Below the pieces are notes generated by a model. The model made no database searches. It was not told the DNA's origin and was given only the letters and a program-made list of their open reading frames with translations. The position numbers and the translations under genes were made by a program. Shown piece after piece: positions 7,940 through 16,238 of a DNA stretch of 64,000 nucleotides. Each line of letters opens with the position of its first letter. Position 1 is the first letter of the stretch. This DNA is from Bacillus thuringiensis (lineage in GTDB: Bacteria; Bacillota; Bacilli; Bacillales; Bacillaceae_G), in NCBI RefSeq assembly GCF_022095615.2, contig NZ_CP155559.1:617501-681500 (forward strand), given 5' to 3'.

Positions 7940-8905
7940 TTATTTAACAAAGCGTTTTTCGATATCATCTAATAGTAGGTTAGCGGCCATTACACCACCA
8001 GCTGTATTCCAAATAACGTCGTCAACTTTGTATGCTTTACCATTTTTTACTGCATTTAAATTTCTAAATAGAGGATCATTGATATATTCTTTTTCTAATT
8101 CAGAGCCTTTTTTCTCGTTTCCTTTATCGAATGTGAAGTAGAATAATACATCGCCATCCATTGCTGAAATACGTTCTTTAGAAACGTTACGTTCTGCAAA
8201 GTCATCTTTATTTTGATCACCAGGACGTTTAAATCCAAGTTCTTTTAAAATGACACCAGAGAATGTATCGCCATGATAAATGCGAACATCACCAGGCATG
8301 AAGCGAACCATAGAGATTTCTTGATTTACTTTATCGCCAAGTTTGCCTTTTAAATCTTTTATACGTGATTCGTAATTAGCTACAACTTTTTGACCTTCTT
8401 TTTCTTTATTTAATGCTTTTGCATAAAATTTGAAGTTATCTTTCCATTCACCGCGTAGCGTCTCAGAGAACACAGTAGGTGCAATCGCTGTTAGTTGCTC
8501 ATACACTTTTTCATGACGCATTTTGTTACCGATAATTAAGTCTGGTTTTAAAGAAGCGATTGTTTCCACGTTCACTTGTCCTTCATCACCAACAACTTTT
8601 ACATCTTTCATTTTATCTTTAATATGTGGATACCATGGATCACCAGTCCAAGATTTTACAGCCCCAACTGGTTTCACACCTAGTTCAAGTAAAGCTTCAG
8701 TTCCTTCATTTGTTAAAATAACTACACGTTTTGGATTAGCAGGAACTTCTGTTTTACCCATTGCATGTTCAACTGTAATCATTTCTTTTTTCGTATCTTC
8801 TTTTGTTTCCTCTTTCGTATTTGATTTTCCACAAGCACTTAAAAGTAATGAAAAGGCTAGTAAAAATACAAATAATATAAACGATTTTTTTTGCGTGAAT
8901 TTCAT
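7940..8905 (-). CDS. yfiY: iron-siderophore ABC transporter substrate-binding lipoprotein (YfiY-like)
   Basis: A 321-residue lipoprotein of the FecB/FhuD class. The signal peptide (1-24) ends in the lipobox LLSAC, so Cys25 is the lipid-anchored residue. The mature part reads ITVEHAMGKTEVPANPKRVV, the usual entry to the PeripBP fold, and DLIIGNKMRHEKVYEQL. The stretch NEGTEALLELGVKPVGAVKS closely resembles B. subtilis YfiY, a hydroxamate (schizokinen/arthrobactin) binder, as I remember it. It is divergent from two permeases and an ATPase with a Fur-type site between, so it is the capture component of that importer. The exact siderophore cannot be read from sequence. Confidence 0.88.
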   Translation of the reverse strand: MKFTQKKSFILFVFLLAFSLLLSACGKSNTKEETKEDTKKEMITVEHAMGKTEVPANPKRVVILTNEGTEALLELGVKPVGAVKSWTGDPWYPHIKDKMKDVKVVGDEGQVNVETIASLKPDLIIGNKMRHEKVYEQLTAIAPTVFSETLRGEWKDNFKFYAKALNKEKEGQKVVANYESRIKDLKGKLGDKVNQEISMVRFMPGDVRIYHGDTFSGVILKELGFKRPGDQNKDDFAERNVSKERISAMDGDVLFYFTFDKGNEKKGSELEKEYINDPLFRNLNAVKNGKAYKVDDVIWNTAGGVMAANLLLDDIEKRFVK

Positions 8906-8950
8906 TATGTACCCCCTACATACTGAGAAGTTTTTTCAATAGCAAAGATG

Positions 8951-9030
8951 ATAGTAATCCTTCATGGTCCAATTGTCAATGAAAATAATTCTCATTTCCG
9001 TTGACAATGAGAATTAAGTTGAAATACACT
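8951..9030. promoter_or_regulatory. divergent promoters with overlapping Fur boxes
   Basis: Minus strand: TTGACA (8979-8974), 17 bp, TACTAT (8956-8951), for yfiY. Plus strand: TTGACA (9001-9006), 18 bp, TACACT (9025-9030), for yfiZ. Between them TGAAAATAATTCTCA (8980-8994) matches the 7-1-7 Fur core TGATAATNATTATCA closely, and AATTCTCATT (8987-8996) with AATGAGAATT (9006-9015) is a perfect inverted repeat. A repressor here would cover both -35 regions. Iron-Fur repression is inferred from motif and gene content. Confidence 0.75.
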
Positions 9031-9067
9031 TACAACGTATCATTATACATTGAAGGGGAAACGCTGC

Positions 9068-10072
9068 ATGTTATTAAAAACAAATCGAGCAAAATGGATT
9101 GGATTATTTGTTGGAATCATTGCAGTCATTACTTGTATTTGGGGAAGTATTATTTTTGGATATACAAATACGAGTTGGAAATTAGCGTTAGATGCTTTTT
9201 TCCATTTTAATGGTTCCAATGAACATATTATTATTCAAAATGTGCGTCTTCCAAGGGCGTTAATTGCAGCTAGTGTTGGTGCTAGTTTAGCCATTGCAGG
9301 TTGTCTTATGCAAACTTTAACTAAGAATCCGCTTGCTTCTCCAGATTTTATTGGATTAAATTCAGGTGCCGCTTTCTTCATAGTTGTAGCAATTGTTATT
9401 TTTTCCGTAACATCATTATCAGCTTTCACGTGGATTGCCTTTTTAGGGGCAGCCGTTGCAGCTGTACTTGTATTTGCTTCTAGTTCTTTAGGAAAAGAAG
9501 GGACAACGCCTCTGAAGTTAACATTAGCAGGGGTCGCAATTAGTGCGTTATTTTCATCATTAACACAAGGATTACTTGTGTTAAATGAAAAGGCGCTTGA
9601 AGAAGTATTATTTTGGCTTGCCGGATCTGTGCAAGGAAGAAAGTTAGAAATTTTACAATCTGTATTCCCATATTTATTAATAGGATGGATTGCATCTATT
9701 ATGATGGCAGGGAAAGTAAATACATTGATGATGGGGGAAGACGTCGCGAAAGGGCTTGGACAACGAACAATTTTAATGAAATCATTCGTACTATTTATTA
9801 TTGTTTTGTTATCTGGTGGTTCAGTTGCGGTTGCTGGTCCAATTGGATTTGTTGGAATTATTATCCCGCATTTTGCCAGATTCCTTGTTGGGGTCGATCA
9901 CAGATGGAGAGTACCATATAGCGGCTTATTAGGTGCAATACTACTAATCTTGGCTGATATAGTAGCAAGATATGTCATTATGCCACAAGAAGTACCAGTA
10001 GGAGTTATGACAGCATTTATTGGTGCACCGTTCTTTATTTATATCGCACGTAAGAGAGGGCTTAGCAAATGA
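9068..10072 (+). CDS. yfiZ: iron-siderophore ABC transporter permease (YfiZ-like)
   Basis: A 334-residue FecCD/BtuC-type permease with about nine or ten membrane segments. The family block PRALIAASVGASLAIAGCLM appears near residue 60, and GPIGFVGIIIPHFARFLVG, the ATPase-contact loop, near 258-276. The start at ATG 9068 is 9 nt after AAGGGG (9053-9058); an upstream TTG at 9050 overlaps that SD and is rejected. It pairs with the next permease (4-nt overlap) to form the heterodimeric channel served by the divergent binding protein. Confidence 0.88.
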   Translation: MLLKTNRAKWIGLFVGIIAVITCIWGSIIFGYTNTSWKLALDAFFHFNGSNEHIIIQNVRLPRALIAASVGASLAIAGCLMQTLTKNPLASPDFIGLNSGAAFFIVVAIVIFSVTSLSAFTWIAFLGAAVAAVLVFASSSLGKEGTTPLKLTLAGVAISALFSSLTQGLLVLNEKALEEVLFWLAGSVQGRKLEILQSVFPYLLIGWIASIMMAGKVNTLMMGEDVAKGLGQRTILMKSFVLFIIVLLSGGSVAVAGPIGFVGIIIPHFARFLVGVDHRWRVPYSGLLGAILLILADIVARYVIMPQEVPVGVMTAFIGAPFFIYIARKRGLSK

Positions 10073-11127
10073 AGAAGTATATTCCGTTTCGTATAGGAAA
10101 AGGCGGGCTCTCGTTTTTAATGTATAAACGAGCTTGTCTCGTCTTATTCAGTTTACTAGTTGTTTTAATAGGATTATTTTTTGCGAGTGCAGGTATGGGA
10201 GACATGAAAATTGCTCCTTATGATGTATGGCAAGCAATCACTGGAAATGGCGATGCGATGTCCAATATGGTTGTAAATAAGTTTCGTATGCCGCGTATTT
10301 TAATTGCCATCCTTGTAGGAATCGCACTTGCTGTAGCAGGATGTATTTTACAAGGTCTCGTTCGTAATCCACTGGCTTCTCCTGATATCATCGGGATTAC
10401 AGGTGGTGCAAGTGTTGCAGTTGTATTATTTTTAGCTATATTTAGTGATAAAAATAATGCGCTAACCGTAAGCATTCATTATATGCCGTTAGCAGCCTTT
10501 GTTGGTGCAACGATTGTAGCGCTTTTTGTATATTTATTTGCATGGAGAAATGACGGATTATCACCGATTAGTCTTGTTTTAATTGGTGTTGGATTTTGGG
10601 CATTAACGAAAGCAGCAACGACTTTGTTTATGTTATTAGCACCAATTTACCAAGCGAGTCAAGCGAATGTATGGATTACAGGTACTGTTTACGGTTCTTC
10701 ATGGCAAAACGTTATGGTGCTTGCACCGTGGGTTCTCATTTTAACGGTAATATCATTTATAGCTGCTAGACATTTAAATGCGCAAGAGCTAGGGGATGAT
10801 ATTGCGGTAGGACTTGGTGTTCCTTTAACGAAGTCACGCGTATTCATGTTATTACTTAGTACAGCTTTAATTGGCGGTGCGGTTGCCTTCGCCGGAGGAA
10901 TTGGATTTGTCGGTTTAATGGCACCTCATATTTCACGAAGACTAGTTGGTTCTTTATACGGTGCATTGCTCCCAGTTGCGGCTATTGTTGGTGCAATTTT
11001 AGTACTTGCTGCAGATTTAATTGGGCGTACAGTTTTCACCCCCCTTGAAATTCCAGCAGGGGTATTTACATCAGCAATTGGTGCACCTTATTTTATTTAT
11101 TTACTTTATAAAAGTCGGAATTCATAA
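10069..11127 (+). CDS. yfhA: iron-siderophore ABC transporter permease (YfhA-like)
   Basis: The second FecCD permease of the importer, 352 residues. It shares the blocks PRILIAILVGIALAVAGCIL near 75-95 and GGIGFVGLMAPHISRRLVG near 285-303 with the preceding permease. The start ATGA overlaps the yfiZ stop by 4 nt, indicating translational coupling. The first 20 or so residues are a basic cytoplasmic extension (MKKYIPFRIGKGGLSF). It corresponds to YfhA of the B. subtilis YfiYZ-YfhA system, by family resemblance and order. Confidence 0.88.
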   Translation: MKKYIPFRIGKGGLSFLMYKRACLVLFSLLVVLIGLFFASAGMGDMKIAPYDVWQAITGNGDAMSNMVVNKFRMPRILIAILVGIALAVAGCILQGLVRNPLASPDIIGITGGASVAVVLFLAIFSDKNNALTVSIHYMPLAAFVGATIVALFVYLFAWRNDGLSPISLVLIGVGFWALTKAATTLFMLLAPIYQASQANVWITGTVYGSSWQNVMVLAPWVLILTVISFIAARHLNAQELGDDIAVGLGVPLTKSRVFMLLLSTALIGGAVAFAGGIGFVGLMAPHISRRLVGSLYGALLPVAAIVGAILVLAADLIGRTVFTPLEIPAGVFTSAIGAPYFIYLLYKSRNS

Positions 11128-11139
11128 AGGGAGATGAAT

Positions 11140-11961
11140 ATGCAAAAAGCATTGGAGACGAAACGTTTGACGTTGTCTTATGGTGAAACAATTATTATTG
11201 ATGAGTTGAATTTAGAAATTCCAAAAGGCGAAATTACAATCTTTATCGGTTCTAACGGTTGCGGGAAATCAACTTTATTACGTTCACTAGCTAGATTATT
11301 AAAGCCAACAACTGGTGACATTTTGTTAGATAATCAAGCCATTCAAAGTATGCAAACGAAGCAAATTGCTCGTCAAATGGCAATTTTACCGCAAGGACCA
11401 CAAGCGCCAGAAGGGCTTACAGTATTGCAACTTGTAAAGCAAGGGCGTTATCCATATCAAACGTGGCTGAAGCAATGGTCAGAAAAAGATGAGGAAATGG
11501 TGCAAAAAGCACTTGCAGCAACAGGTATGACAGAATTTGCTGAGCGTGATGTGCATGCTCTTTCAGGTGGACAACGTCAACGTGCTTGGATTGCAATGAC
11601 GCTTGCACAAGATACAGATATTATTTTACTTGATGAGCCTACTACATATTTAGATATGACTCACCAAATTGAAGTGCTAGATTTATTATTCGAATTAAAT
11701 GAAACAGAACAAAGAACAATTGTCATGGTATTACACGATTTAAATTTAGCATGTCGTTATGCAGACAATATTGTAGCCATTCAAGATAAACAAATATATG
11801 CACAAGGTAAGCCTGAAGAAGTAGTGGATGAGAAGCTAGTACGTGATGTATTCCGAATGGAGTGTCAAATCAGTACGGATCCGTTATTTGGAACACCACT
11901 TTGTATCCCGCATGGAAAAGGAAGACGTGTACGTAAAGAGGTTGCTCAGGCAATGAGATAA
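11140..11961 (+). CDS. iron-siderophore ABC transporter ATPase (FecE/YusV-like)
   Basis: The ATPase of the siderophore importer, about 273 residues. Walker A is GSNGCGKST near 37-45, the signature LSGGQRQR near 140, and Walker B DIILLDEPTTYLD near 160. H-loop VLHDLNLA follows. ATG 11140 lies 6-7 nt after AAAGGGAG; ATG 11134 abuts the SD. In B. subtilis the YfiYZ-YfhA system borrows the unlinked ATPase YusV. Here an ATPase sits in the same operon, 12 nt after yfhA, so the importer is self-contained. The operon ends at a terminator shared with the convergent methyltransferase. Confidence 0.9.
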   Translation: MQKALETKRLTLSYGETIIIDELNLEIPKGEITIFIGSNGCGKSTLLRSLARLLKPTTGDILLDNQAIQSMQTKQIARQMAILPQGPQAPEGLTVLQLVKQGRYPYQTWLKQWSEKDEEMVQKALAATGMTEFAERDVHALSGGQRQRAWIAMTLAQDTDIILLDEPTTYLDMTHQIEVLDLLFELNETEQRTIVMVLHDLNLACRYADNIVAIQDKQIYAQGKPEEVVDEKLVRDVFRMECQISTDPLFGTPLCIPHGKGRRVRKEVAQAMR

Positions 11962-11963
11962 AT

Positions 11964-11993
11964 AAAAAGACGATGAGGGTTCATCGTCTTTTT
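11964..11993. terminator. bidirectional terminator after the siderophore operon
   Basis: AAAAAGACGATGA (11964-11976), GGGT, TCATCGTCTTTTT (11981-11993). Confidence 0.85.
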
Positions 11994-12723
11994 ATTTTTG
12001 GCAAGAGAATAAGAGGAAGAGGGGAATTCGTAACCGTCGTTCATATTCTTCCGCGCTTTGAAAATAAGTTTGATCTGGTGTAGCTTCTTTTAATTTTGTA
12101 ATCGTAAATCCAGCTTGTTGTAACAATGTAAAATACTCTTCCGTTGTACGATGGTATTTAATAACTTTTTGCTCAATCCAAGGCTCAATGCGTTTTCCCA
12201 TTTTAAAATAATCATCGACGAGCCAGCTTGTTCTTTTCTCGCTCGTTTGTAAGCTTTCAAATGAAGAGGTAATAATAGGGTGTTGAACGCTAAAAGTAAA
12301 GGCTCCATTTGTTTTTAAAGTTTCGTACACATTTTGAAAAATGATAGGAAGATGTTCAATATAATGTAAGGCGAGTCTAGATGTTACTAAATCAAAAGTA
12401 GCAGGAGGGTATGTGTAGTCTTTGAGGTTTAAAAAATGGACGGTGCCATTTTTATTTTCTAGTTGTTTTTTAGCTTTTTCATACATAAGTTCGGAGCCTT
12501 CAATACCAGTGTAAGAGTGGCAGCCTTTTTCTAATAACTCCTCACCGAATTTAGCGTCGCCGCAGCCTAAATCAAGGATTTGTTTTCCTTTCACATCACC
12601 AATGAGTTGAAAGAAGGCTGGTTTTTCAAGTGACTCATTTGGGCTATTTTCTCGGTATCTGCGTTTCATATATTGTTTAAAAAATGCTTCGTTATTATAT
12701 ACATCAGATTCAGTAAATGCCAT
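11992..12723 (-). CDS. class I SAM-dependent methyltransferase
   Basis: A 243-residue soluble methyltransferase. SAM-binding motif I is ILDLGCGDAKFGEEL near residue 51. The acidic residue of motif II is in GIEGSELMYEKAKKQ, and motif IV is FDLVTSRLALHYIEHL near 110. The C-terminal part (PDQTYFQSAEEYERRLRIPL) resembles many Bacillus proteins annotated as generic methyltransferases. The substrate is unknown, and neighbours (siderophore import, kbl) give no clue. It starts at ATG 12723 after AAGGGGG and is monocistronic. Confidence 0.82.
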   Translation of the reverse strand: MAFTESDVYNNEAFFKQYMKRRYRENSPNESLEKPAFFQLIGDVKGKQILDLGCGDAKFGEELLEKGCHSYTGIEGSELMYEKAKKQLENKNGTVHFLNLKDYTYPPATFDLVTSRLALHYIEHLPIIFQNVYETLKTNGAFTFSVQHPIITSSFESLQTSEKRTSWLVDDYFKMGKRIEPWIEQKVIKYHRTTEEYFTLLQQAGFTITKLKEATPDQTYFQSAEEYERRLRIPLFLLFSCQK

Positions 12724-12813
12724 GATTGAAGCCCCCTTAAATATTTTTTTTATTCTATCAAATATGAAAAGTAAATGATAGATTTCTTGTAATGAATCAT
12801 ATATAATCTAGAA

Positions 12814-12848
12814 TTGTAAGCGGTTACTTTAAACTATTTTTCTATAAT
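12814..12848 (+). promoter_or_regulatory. kbl promoter region with cre-like site
   Basis: TTGTAAGCGGTTACTTT (12814-12830) matches the CcpA consensus WTGNAANCGNWNNCAW except at one conserved A. TATAAT lies at 12843-12848, so the site would cover the weak -35. Catabolite repression of threonine degradation is plausible, not proven. Confidence 0.4.
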
Positions 12849-12936
12849 AAATTCTGAAAACGTGTTAAGCTAGTAGAGGGATTATTAGAACTATTAAGAC
12901 AATAATTCGCTTACATGAACGATGGGAGGCTTCACA

Positions 12937-14127
12937 ATGTCTAGTAAAACACTTGCGAAATTTTTAGAAGAAAATTTAGAGGATTTAAAATCAAAGGGGC
13001 TTTATAACGTAATTGATCCGCTTGAGAGTTCAAATGGACCGATCATTACAATTGGCGGAAAAGAATATATTAACTTATCTTCAAACAACTATCTTGGATT
13101 AGCAACAGATAGCCGTTTGCAAGAAGCAGCAATTGGTGCTATTCATAAGTACGGCGTTGGAGCAGGAGCTGTTCGTACAATTAACGGTACTTTAGATTTG
13201 CATATTAAATTAGAAGAAACAATTGCAAAGTTTAAACATACAGAAGCGGCAATTGCTTACCAATCAGGATTTAACTGTAATATGGCAGCGATTTCAGCCG
13301 TGATGGATAAAAATGATGCGATTCTTTCAGACGAATTAAACCATGCTTCTATTATTGATGGTAGTCGTCTATCAAAGGCAAAAATTATTGTTTATAAACA
13401 TTCTGATATGGAAGATTTACGTCAAAAAGCAATCGCGGCGAAAGAATCAGGTCTTTACAATAAATTAATGGTAATTACAGACGGTGTCTTCTCAATGGAT
13501 GGAGATGTTGCAAAACTACCAGAAATTGTTGAGATTGCAGAAGAATTAGATTTAATGACATACGTAGATGATGCACACGGTTCAGGTGTACTTGGTAAAG
13601 GTGCAGGAACTGTAAAGCACTTCGGTCTGTCTGATAAAGTTGATTTCCAAATTGGTACATTATCAAAAGCAATTGGGGTAATTGGTGGATATGTAGCAGG
13701 GAAACAAAACTTAATTGACTGGTTAAAAGTTCGTTCACGTCCATTCTTATTCTCTACAGCATTAACACCAGCTGATGCAGCAGCTTGCATGAGATCAATT
13801 GAAATCTTAATGGAAAGCACAGAGTTGCACGATCGTTTATGGGAAAATGGTCGCTATTTAAAACAAGGATTAAAAGAACTTGGCTTTAATATAGGGGAAA
13901 GTGAAACGCCAATTACACCTTGTATCATTGGTGATGAAGTGTTAACACAAGAATTTAGTAAACGTTTAAATGAAGAAGGCGTATACGCAAAATCTATTGT
14001 GTTCCCAACTGTAGCGAAAGGAACAGGACGCGTTCGTAATATGCCTACAGCAGCTCATACGAAAGAAATGTTAGATGAAGCGATTCGTAAGTATGAAAAA
14101 GTAGGAAAAGAAATGGGCATCATTTAA
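12937..14127 (+). CDS. kbl: glycine C-acetyltransferase (2-amino-3-ketobutyrate CoA ligase)
   Basis: A PLP enzyme that cleaves 2-amino-3-oxobutyrate with CoA to glycine and acetyl-CoA, the second step of threonine degradation. It is 396 residues, the family length. [12 protein letters not shown] (near 207) holds the PLP-contacting Asp and His, and [12 protein letters not shown] (near 240) the Schiff-base lysine. The N-terminal [12 protein letters not shown] is the alpha-oxoamine synthase hallmark. ATG 12937 lies 7 nt after GGGAGG; the ATG at 12922 is inside that SD. Paralogous BioF is the alternative, but tdh 44 nt downstream supports Kbl. Confidence 0.93.
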   Translation: MSSKTLAKFLEENLEDLKSKGLYNVIDPLESSNGPIITIGGKEYINLSSNNYLGLATDSRLQEAAIGAIHKYGVGAGAVRTINGTLDLHIKLEETIAKFKHTEAAIAYQSGFNCNMAAISAVMDKNDAILSDELNHASIIDGSRLSKAKIIVYKHSDMEDLRQKAIAAKESGLYNKLMVITDGVFSMDGDVAKLPEIVEIAEELDLMTYVDDAHGSGVLGKGAGTVKHFGLSDKVDFQIGTLSKAIGVIGGYVAGKQNLIDWLKVRSRPFLFSTALTPADAAACMRSIEILMESTELHDRLWENGRYLKQGLKELGFNIGESETPITPCIIGDEVLTQEFSKRLNEEGVYAKSIVFPTVAKGTGRVRNMPTAAHTKEMLDEAIRKYEKVGKEMGII

Positions 14128-14171
14128 GTAACGACATCTTTTGAATAGCTTGCAAATGAGGAGTGGGGAAA

Positions 14172-15137
14172 ATGAAAAAAATTCTAGTAACCGGTTCTTT
14201 AGGGCAGATTGGTTCTGAACTAGTAATGAAACTTCGTGATGTATACGGCGCATCAAATGTTATTGCAACAGATATTCGTGAAACAGATAGTGAAGTAGTA
14301 ACGTCTGGTCCATTTGAAACGTTAGATGTAACAGATGGACAAAAACTACATGATATTGCAAAGCGTAATGAAGTAGATACAATTATTCATTTAGCAGCTT
14401 TACTTTCAGCAACAGCGGAAAAAAATCCGTTATTTGCATGGAACTTAAATATGGGCGGACTTGTAAATGCATTAGAAGCAGCGCGTGAATTAAACTGTAA
14501 ATTCTTCACGCCAAGCTCTATCGGTGCATTCGGTCCATCAACGCCGAAAGATAATACGCCACAAGATACAATTCAGCGTCCTACTACGATGTATGGGGTA
14601 AACAAAGTAGCAGGAGAATTACTATGTGATTATTATCATCAAAAGTTTGGTGTTGATACGCGCGGTGTACGTTTCCCAGGTTTAATTTCTTACGTAGCTC
14701 CTCCAGGAGGCGGAACAACTGACTATGCAGTTGAAATTTATTATGAGGCGATTAAAAAAGGCACATACACCTCATACATTGCAGAAGGAACATACATGGA
14801 TATGATGTATATGCCAGATGCTTTACAAGCGATCATTTCATTAATGGAAGCTGATTCAAGTAAACTTGTGCATAGAAACGCGTTCAATATTACAGCAATG
14901 AGCTTTGAGCCAGAGCAAATCGCAGCATCAATTCGTAAACACATCCCGACGTTTACAATGGATTACGCTGTAGATCCTGCTCGTCAAACAATCGCTGATA
15001 GCTGGCCAAACTCTATTGATGCAACAGCAGCAATGAAAGAGTGGGGCTTTAAAGCAGAATACGATTTAGACAAAATGACAACGGACATGTTGGCTAAGTT
15101 AAAAAAAAAGCTCACAGCTGAGTTAGTGATGAATTAA
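14172..15137 (+). CDS. tdh: L-threonine 3-dehydrogenase, SDR-type
   Basis: A 321-residue extended short-chain dehydrogenase that oxidises L-threonine to 2-amino-3-oxobutyrate with NAD+, the substrate for Kbl. The Rossmann motif is [12 protein letters not shown] near 6-17, and the catalytic YxxxK is in [12 protein letters not shown] near 138. The SSIGAFGP stretch carries the catalytic Ser/Thr region. It is unlike the zinc-dependent MDR-type Tdh of E. coli. ATG 14172 follows GAGGAG by about 9 nt; the GTG at 14163 overlaps the SD. It is cotranscribed with kbl. An epimerase annotation is the fallback. Confidence 0.87.
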   Translation: MKKILVTGSLGQIGSELVMKLRDVYGASNVIATDIRETDSEVVTSGPFETLDVTDGQKLHDIAKRNEVDTIIHLAALLSATAEKNPLFAWNLNMGGLVNALEAARELNCKFFTPSSIGAFGPSTPKDNTPQDTIQRPTTMYGVNKVAGELLCDYYHQKFGVDTRGVRFPGLISYVAPPGGGTTDYAVEIYYEAIKKGTYTSYIAEGTYMDMMYMPDALQAIISLMEADSSKLVHRNAFNITAMSFEPEQIAASIRKHIPTFTMDYAVDPARQTIADSWPNSIDATAAMKEWGFKAEYDLDKMTTDMLAKLKKKLTAELVMN

Positions 15138-15141
15138 TAGG

Positions 15142-15171
15142 AAGGGTCGATTCTTAGGAATCGGCCCTTTT
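15142..15171 (+). terminator. terminator of the kbl-tdh operon
   Basis: GGGTCGATTC (15144-15153), TTAG, GAATCGGCCC (15158-15167), then TTTT. Confidence 0.8.
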
Positions 15172-15248
15172 GTTTGTGTTTTAGGAATATACAAATAATT
15201 ACAAGTGTGATAGAATGAGTTAATTTGTGCATAAAGGGGAGAGATACA

Positions 15249-15791
15249 ATGGAGAAATGGGAGTTAGCAAAGGAAATTTACAATACGTCACGTTTAACGG
15301 GAACATTTAAACTTCGATCAGGACAAGTATCAAATCAATACTTTGATAAGTACTTATTTGAATCTAATCCAGTACTGTTATTAGAAATTGCTAAACAATT
15401 GAAAGAGCTCATTCCTCCTGAGACAGAAGTACTCGCGGGTTTAGAGATGGGAGGAATTCCAGTAGCAACAGCATTATCTTTACAAACAGGTATACCAGTT
15501 GTATTTGTAAGAAAAGAAGCGAAGAAGTACGGTACATGTAAGTTAGCAGAAGGCGTTGATATTACTGGGAAAAATGTTTGTGTTGTTGAAGATGTTATTA
15601 CGACAGGCGGTCAAATATTATTAAGTACGAAAGACTTAAGGGAACTGGGTGCGAAAGTCCATCATGTTCTAGGCGTCATTGAACGAACGAAAGCGGGAAG
15701 AGAAAACGTATTAGAAGATGGCTTACAGCTACATTCTTTATTTACAATGGATGAGTTAATTGAAGGAGAAAAGCAACATGCAAAGAGTTGA
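15249..15791 (+). CDS. orotate phosphoribosyltransferase-like protein (PyrE paralogue)
   Basis: A 180-residue type I phosphoribosyltransferase. The PRPP loop NVCVVEDVITTGGQI (near 115) is intact, LRSGQVSNQYFDKY (near 22) matches the N-terminal PyrE block, and VFVRKEAKKYG (near 90) carries the substrate lysines. It could make OMP from orotate and PRPP, but it lies outside any pyr operon, so it is probably a second copy or a salvage enzyme for another base. ATG 15249 follows AAAGGGGAGAG; the TTG at 15225 has no SD. It overlaps the following Nudix gene by 14 nt. Confidence 0.8.
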   Translation: MEKWELAKEIYNTSRLTGTFKLRSGQVSNQYFDKYLFESNPVLLLEIAKQLKELIPPETEVLAGLEMGGIPVATALSLQTGIPVVFVRKEAKKYGTCKLAEGVDITGKNVCVVEDVITTGGQILLSTKDLRELGAKVHHVLGVIERTKAGRENVLEDGLQLHSLFTMDELIEGEKQHAKS

Positions 15792-16200
15792 CGTCGTATA
15801 TGCACTAATACATGATGAAGAAACGGATAAAGTATTAATGGTACACAATGCGGAACAAAACGTTTGGTCATTGCCAGGCGGGGCTGTTGAAAAGGGTGAA
15901 ACGTTAGAGGAAGCTCTAGTAAGGGAAGTAAAAGAAGAGACAGGTTTAACTGCCGTGGCAGGTGGACTTGTTGCGATCAATGAAAAATTCTTTGAAGTAT
16001 CAGGGAATCATGCGATACTTTTTACATTTCGAGCAAATGTAGTAAAAGGTGAACTGATTGCGGAAGATGAAGAAGAAATTTCTGCAATAGAGTGGGTGGA
16101 TCGAACGATCGCAAATGAACGATTCCCATTCTACGATAGAGGATTCGAGGCATTATTAGAAGTAGCCATTCCATACAAGTTTCAACCAGAAACAAAGTGA
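15778..16200 (+). CDS. Nudix hydrolase (MutT-like)
   Basis: A 140-residue Nudix pyrophosphohydrolase. The Nudix box GGAVEKGETLEEALVREVKE plus ETGL fits Gx5Ex7REUxEExGU with all catalytic Glu present (near 37-60). Substrates of such small members range from oxidised dNTPs to NDP-sugars and cannot be told here. ATG 15778 is 9 nt after AAGGAG within the 3' end of the PyrE-like gene, so the pair is translationally coupled. A base-salvage plus nucleotide-sanitising unit is a reasonable inference. Confidence 0.85.
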   Translation: MQRVDVVYALIHDEETDKVLMVHNAEQNVWSLPGGAVEKGETLEEALVREVKEETGLTAVAGGLVAINEKFFEVSGNHAILFTFRANVVKGELIAEDEEEISAIEWVDRTIANERFPFYDRGFEALLEVAIPYKFQPETK

Positions 16201-16207
16201 TTGAAAG

Positions 16208-16238
16208 AAAAAACAGGAGCGAGGGCGCTCCTGTTTTT
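16208..16238. terminator. bidirectional terminator between the Nudix and VWA genes
   Basis: ACAGGAGCG (16213-16221), AGGG, CGCTCCTGT (16226-16234), with A-rich and T-rich flanks. Confidence 0.85.

Noticed and set aside
8523..8942. A 139-codon ORF antisense to the siderophore-binding gene
   Set aside because: It has no motif and its end overlaps the yfiY promoter region.
12090..12308. A 72-codon ORF inside the methyltransferase gene
   Set aside because: It is a frame shadow of the methyltransferase with no SD or motif.
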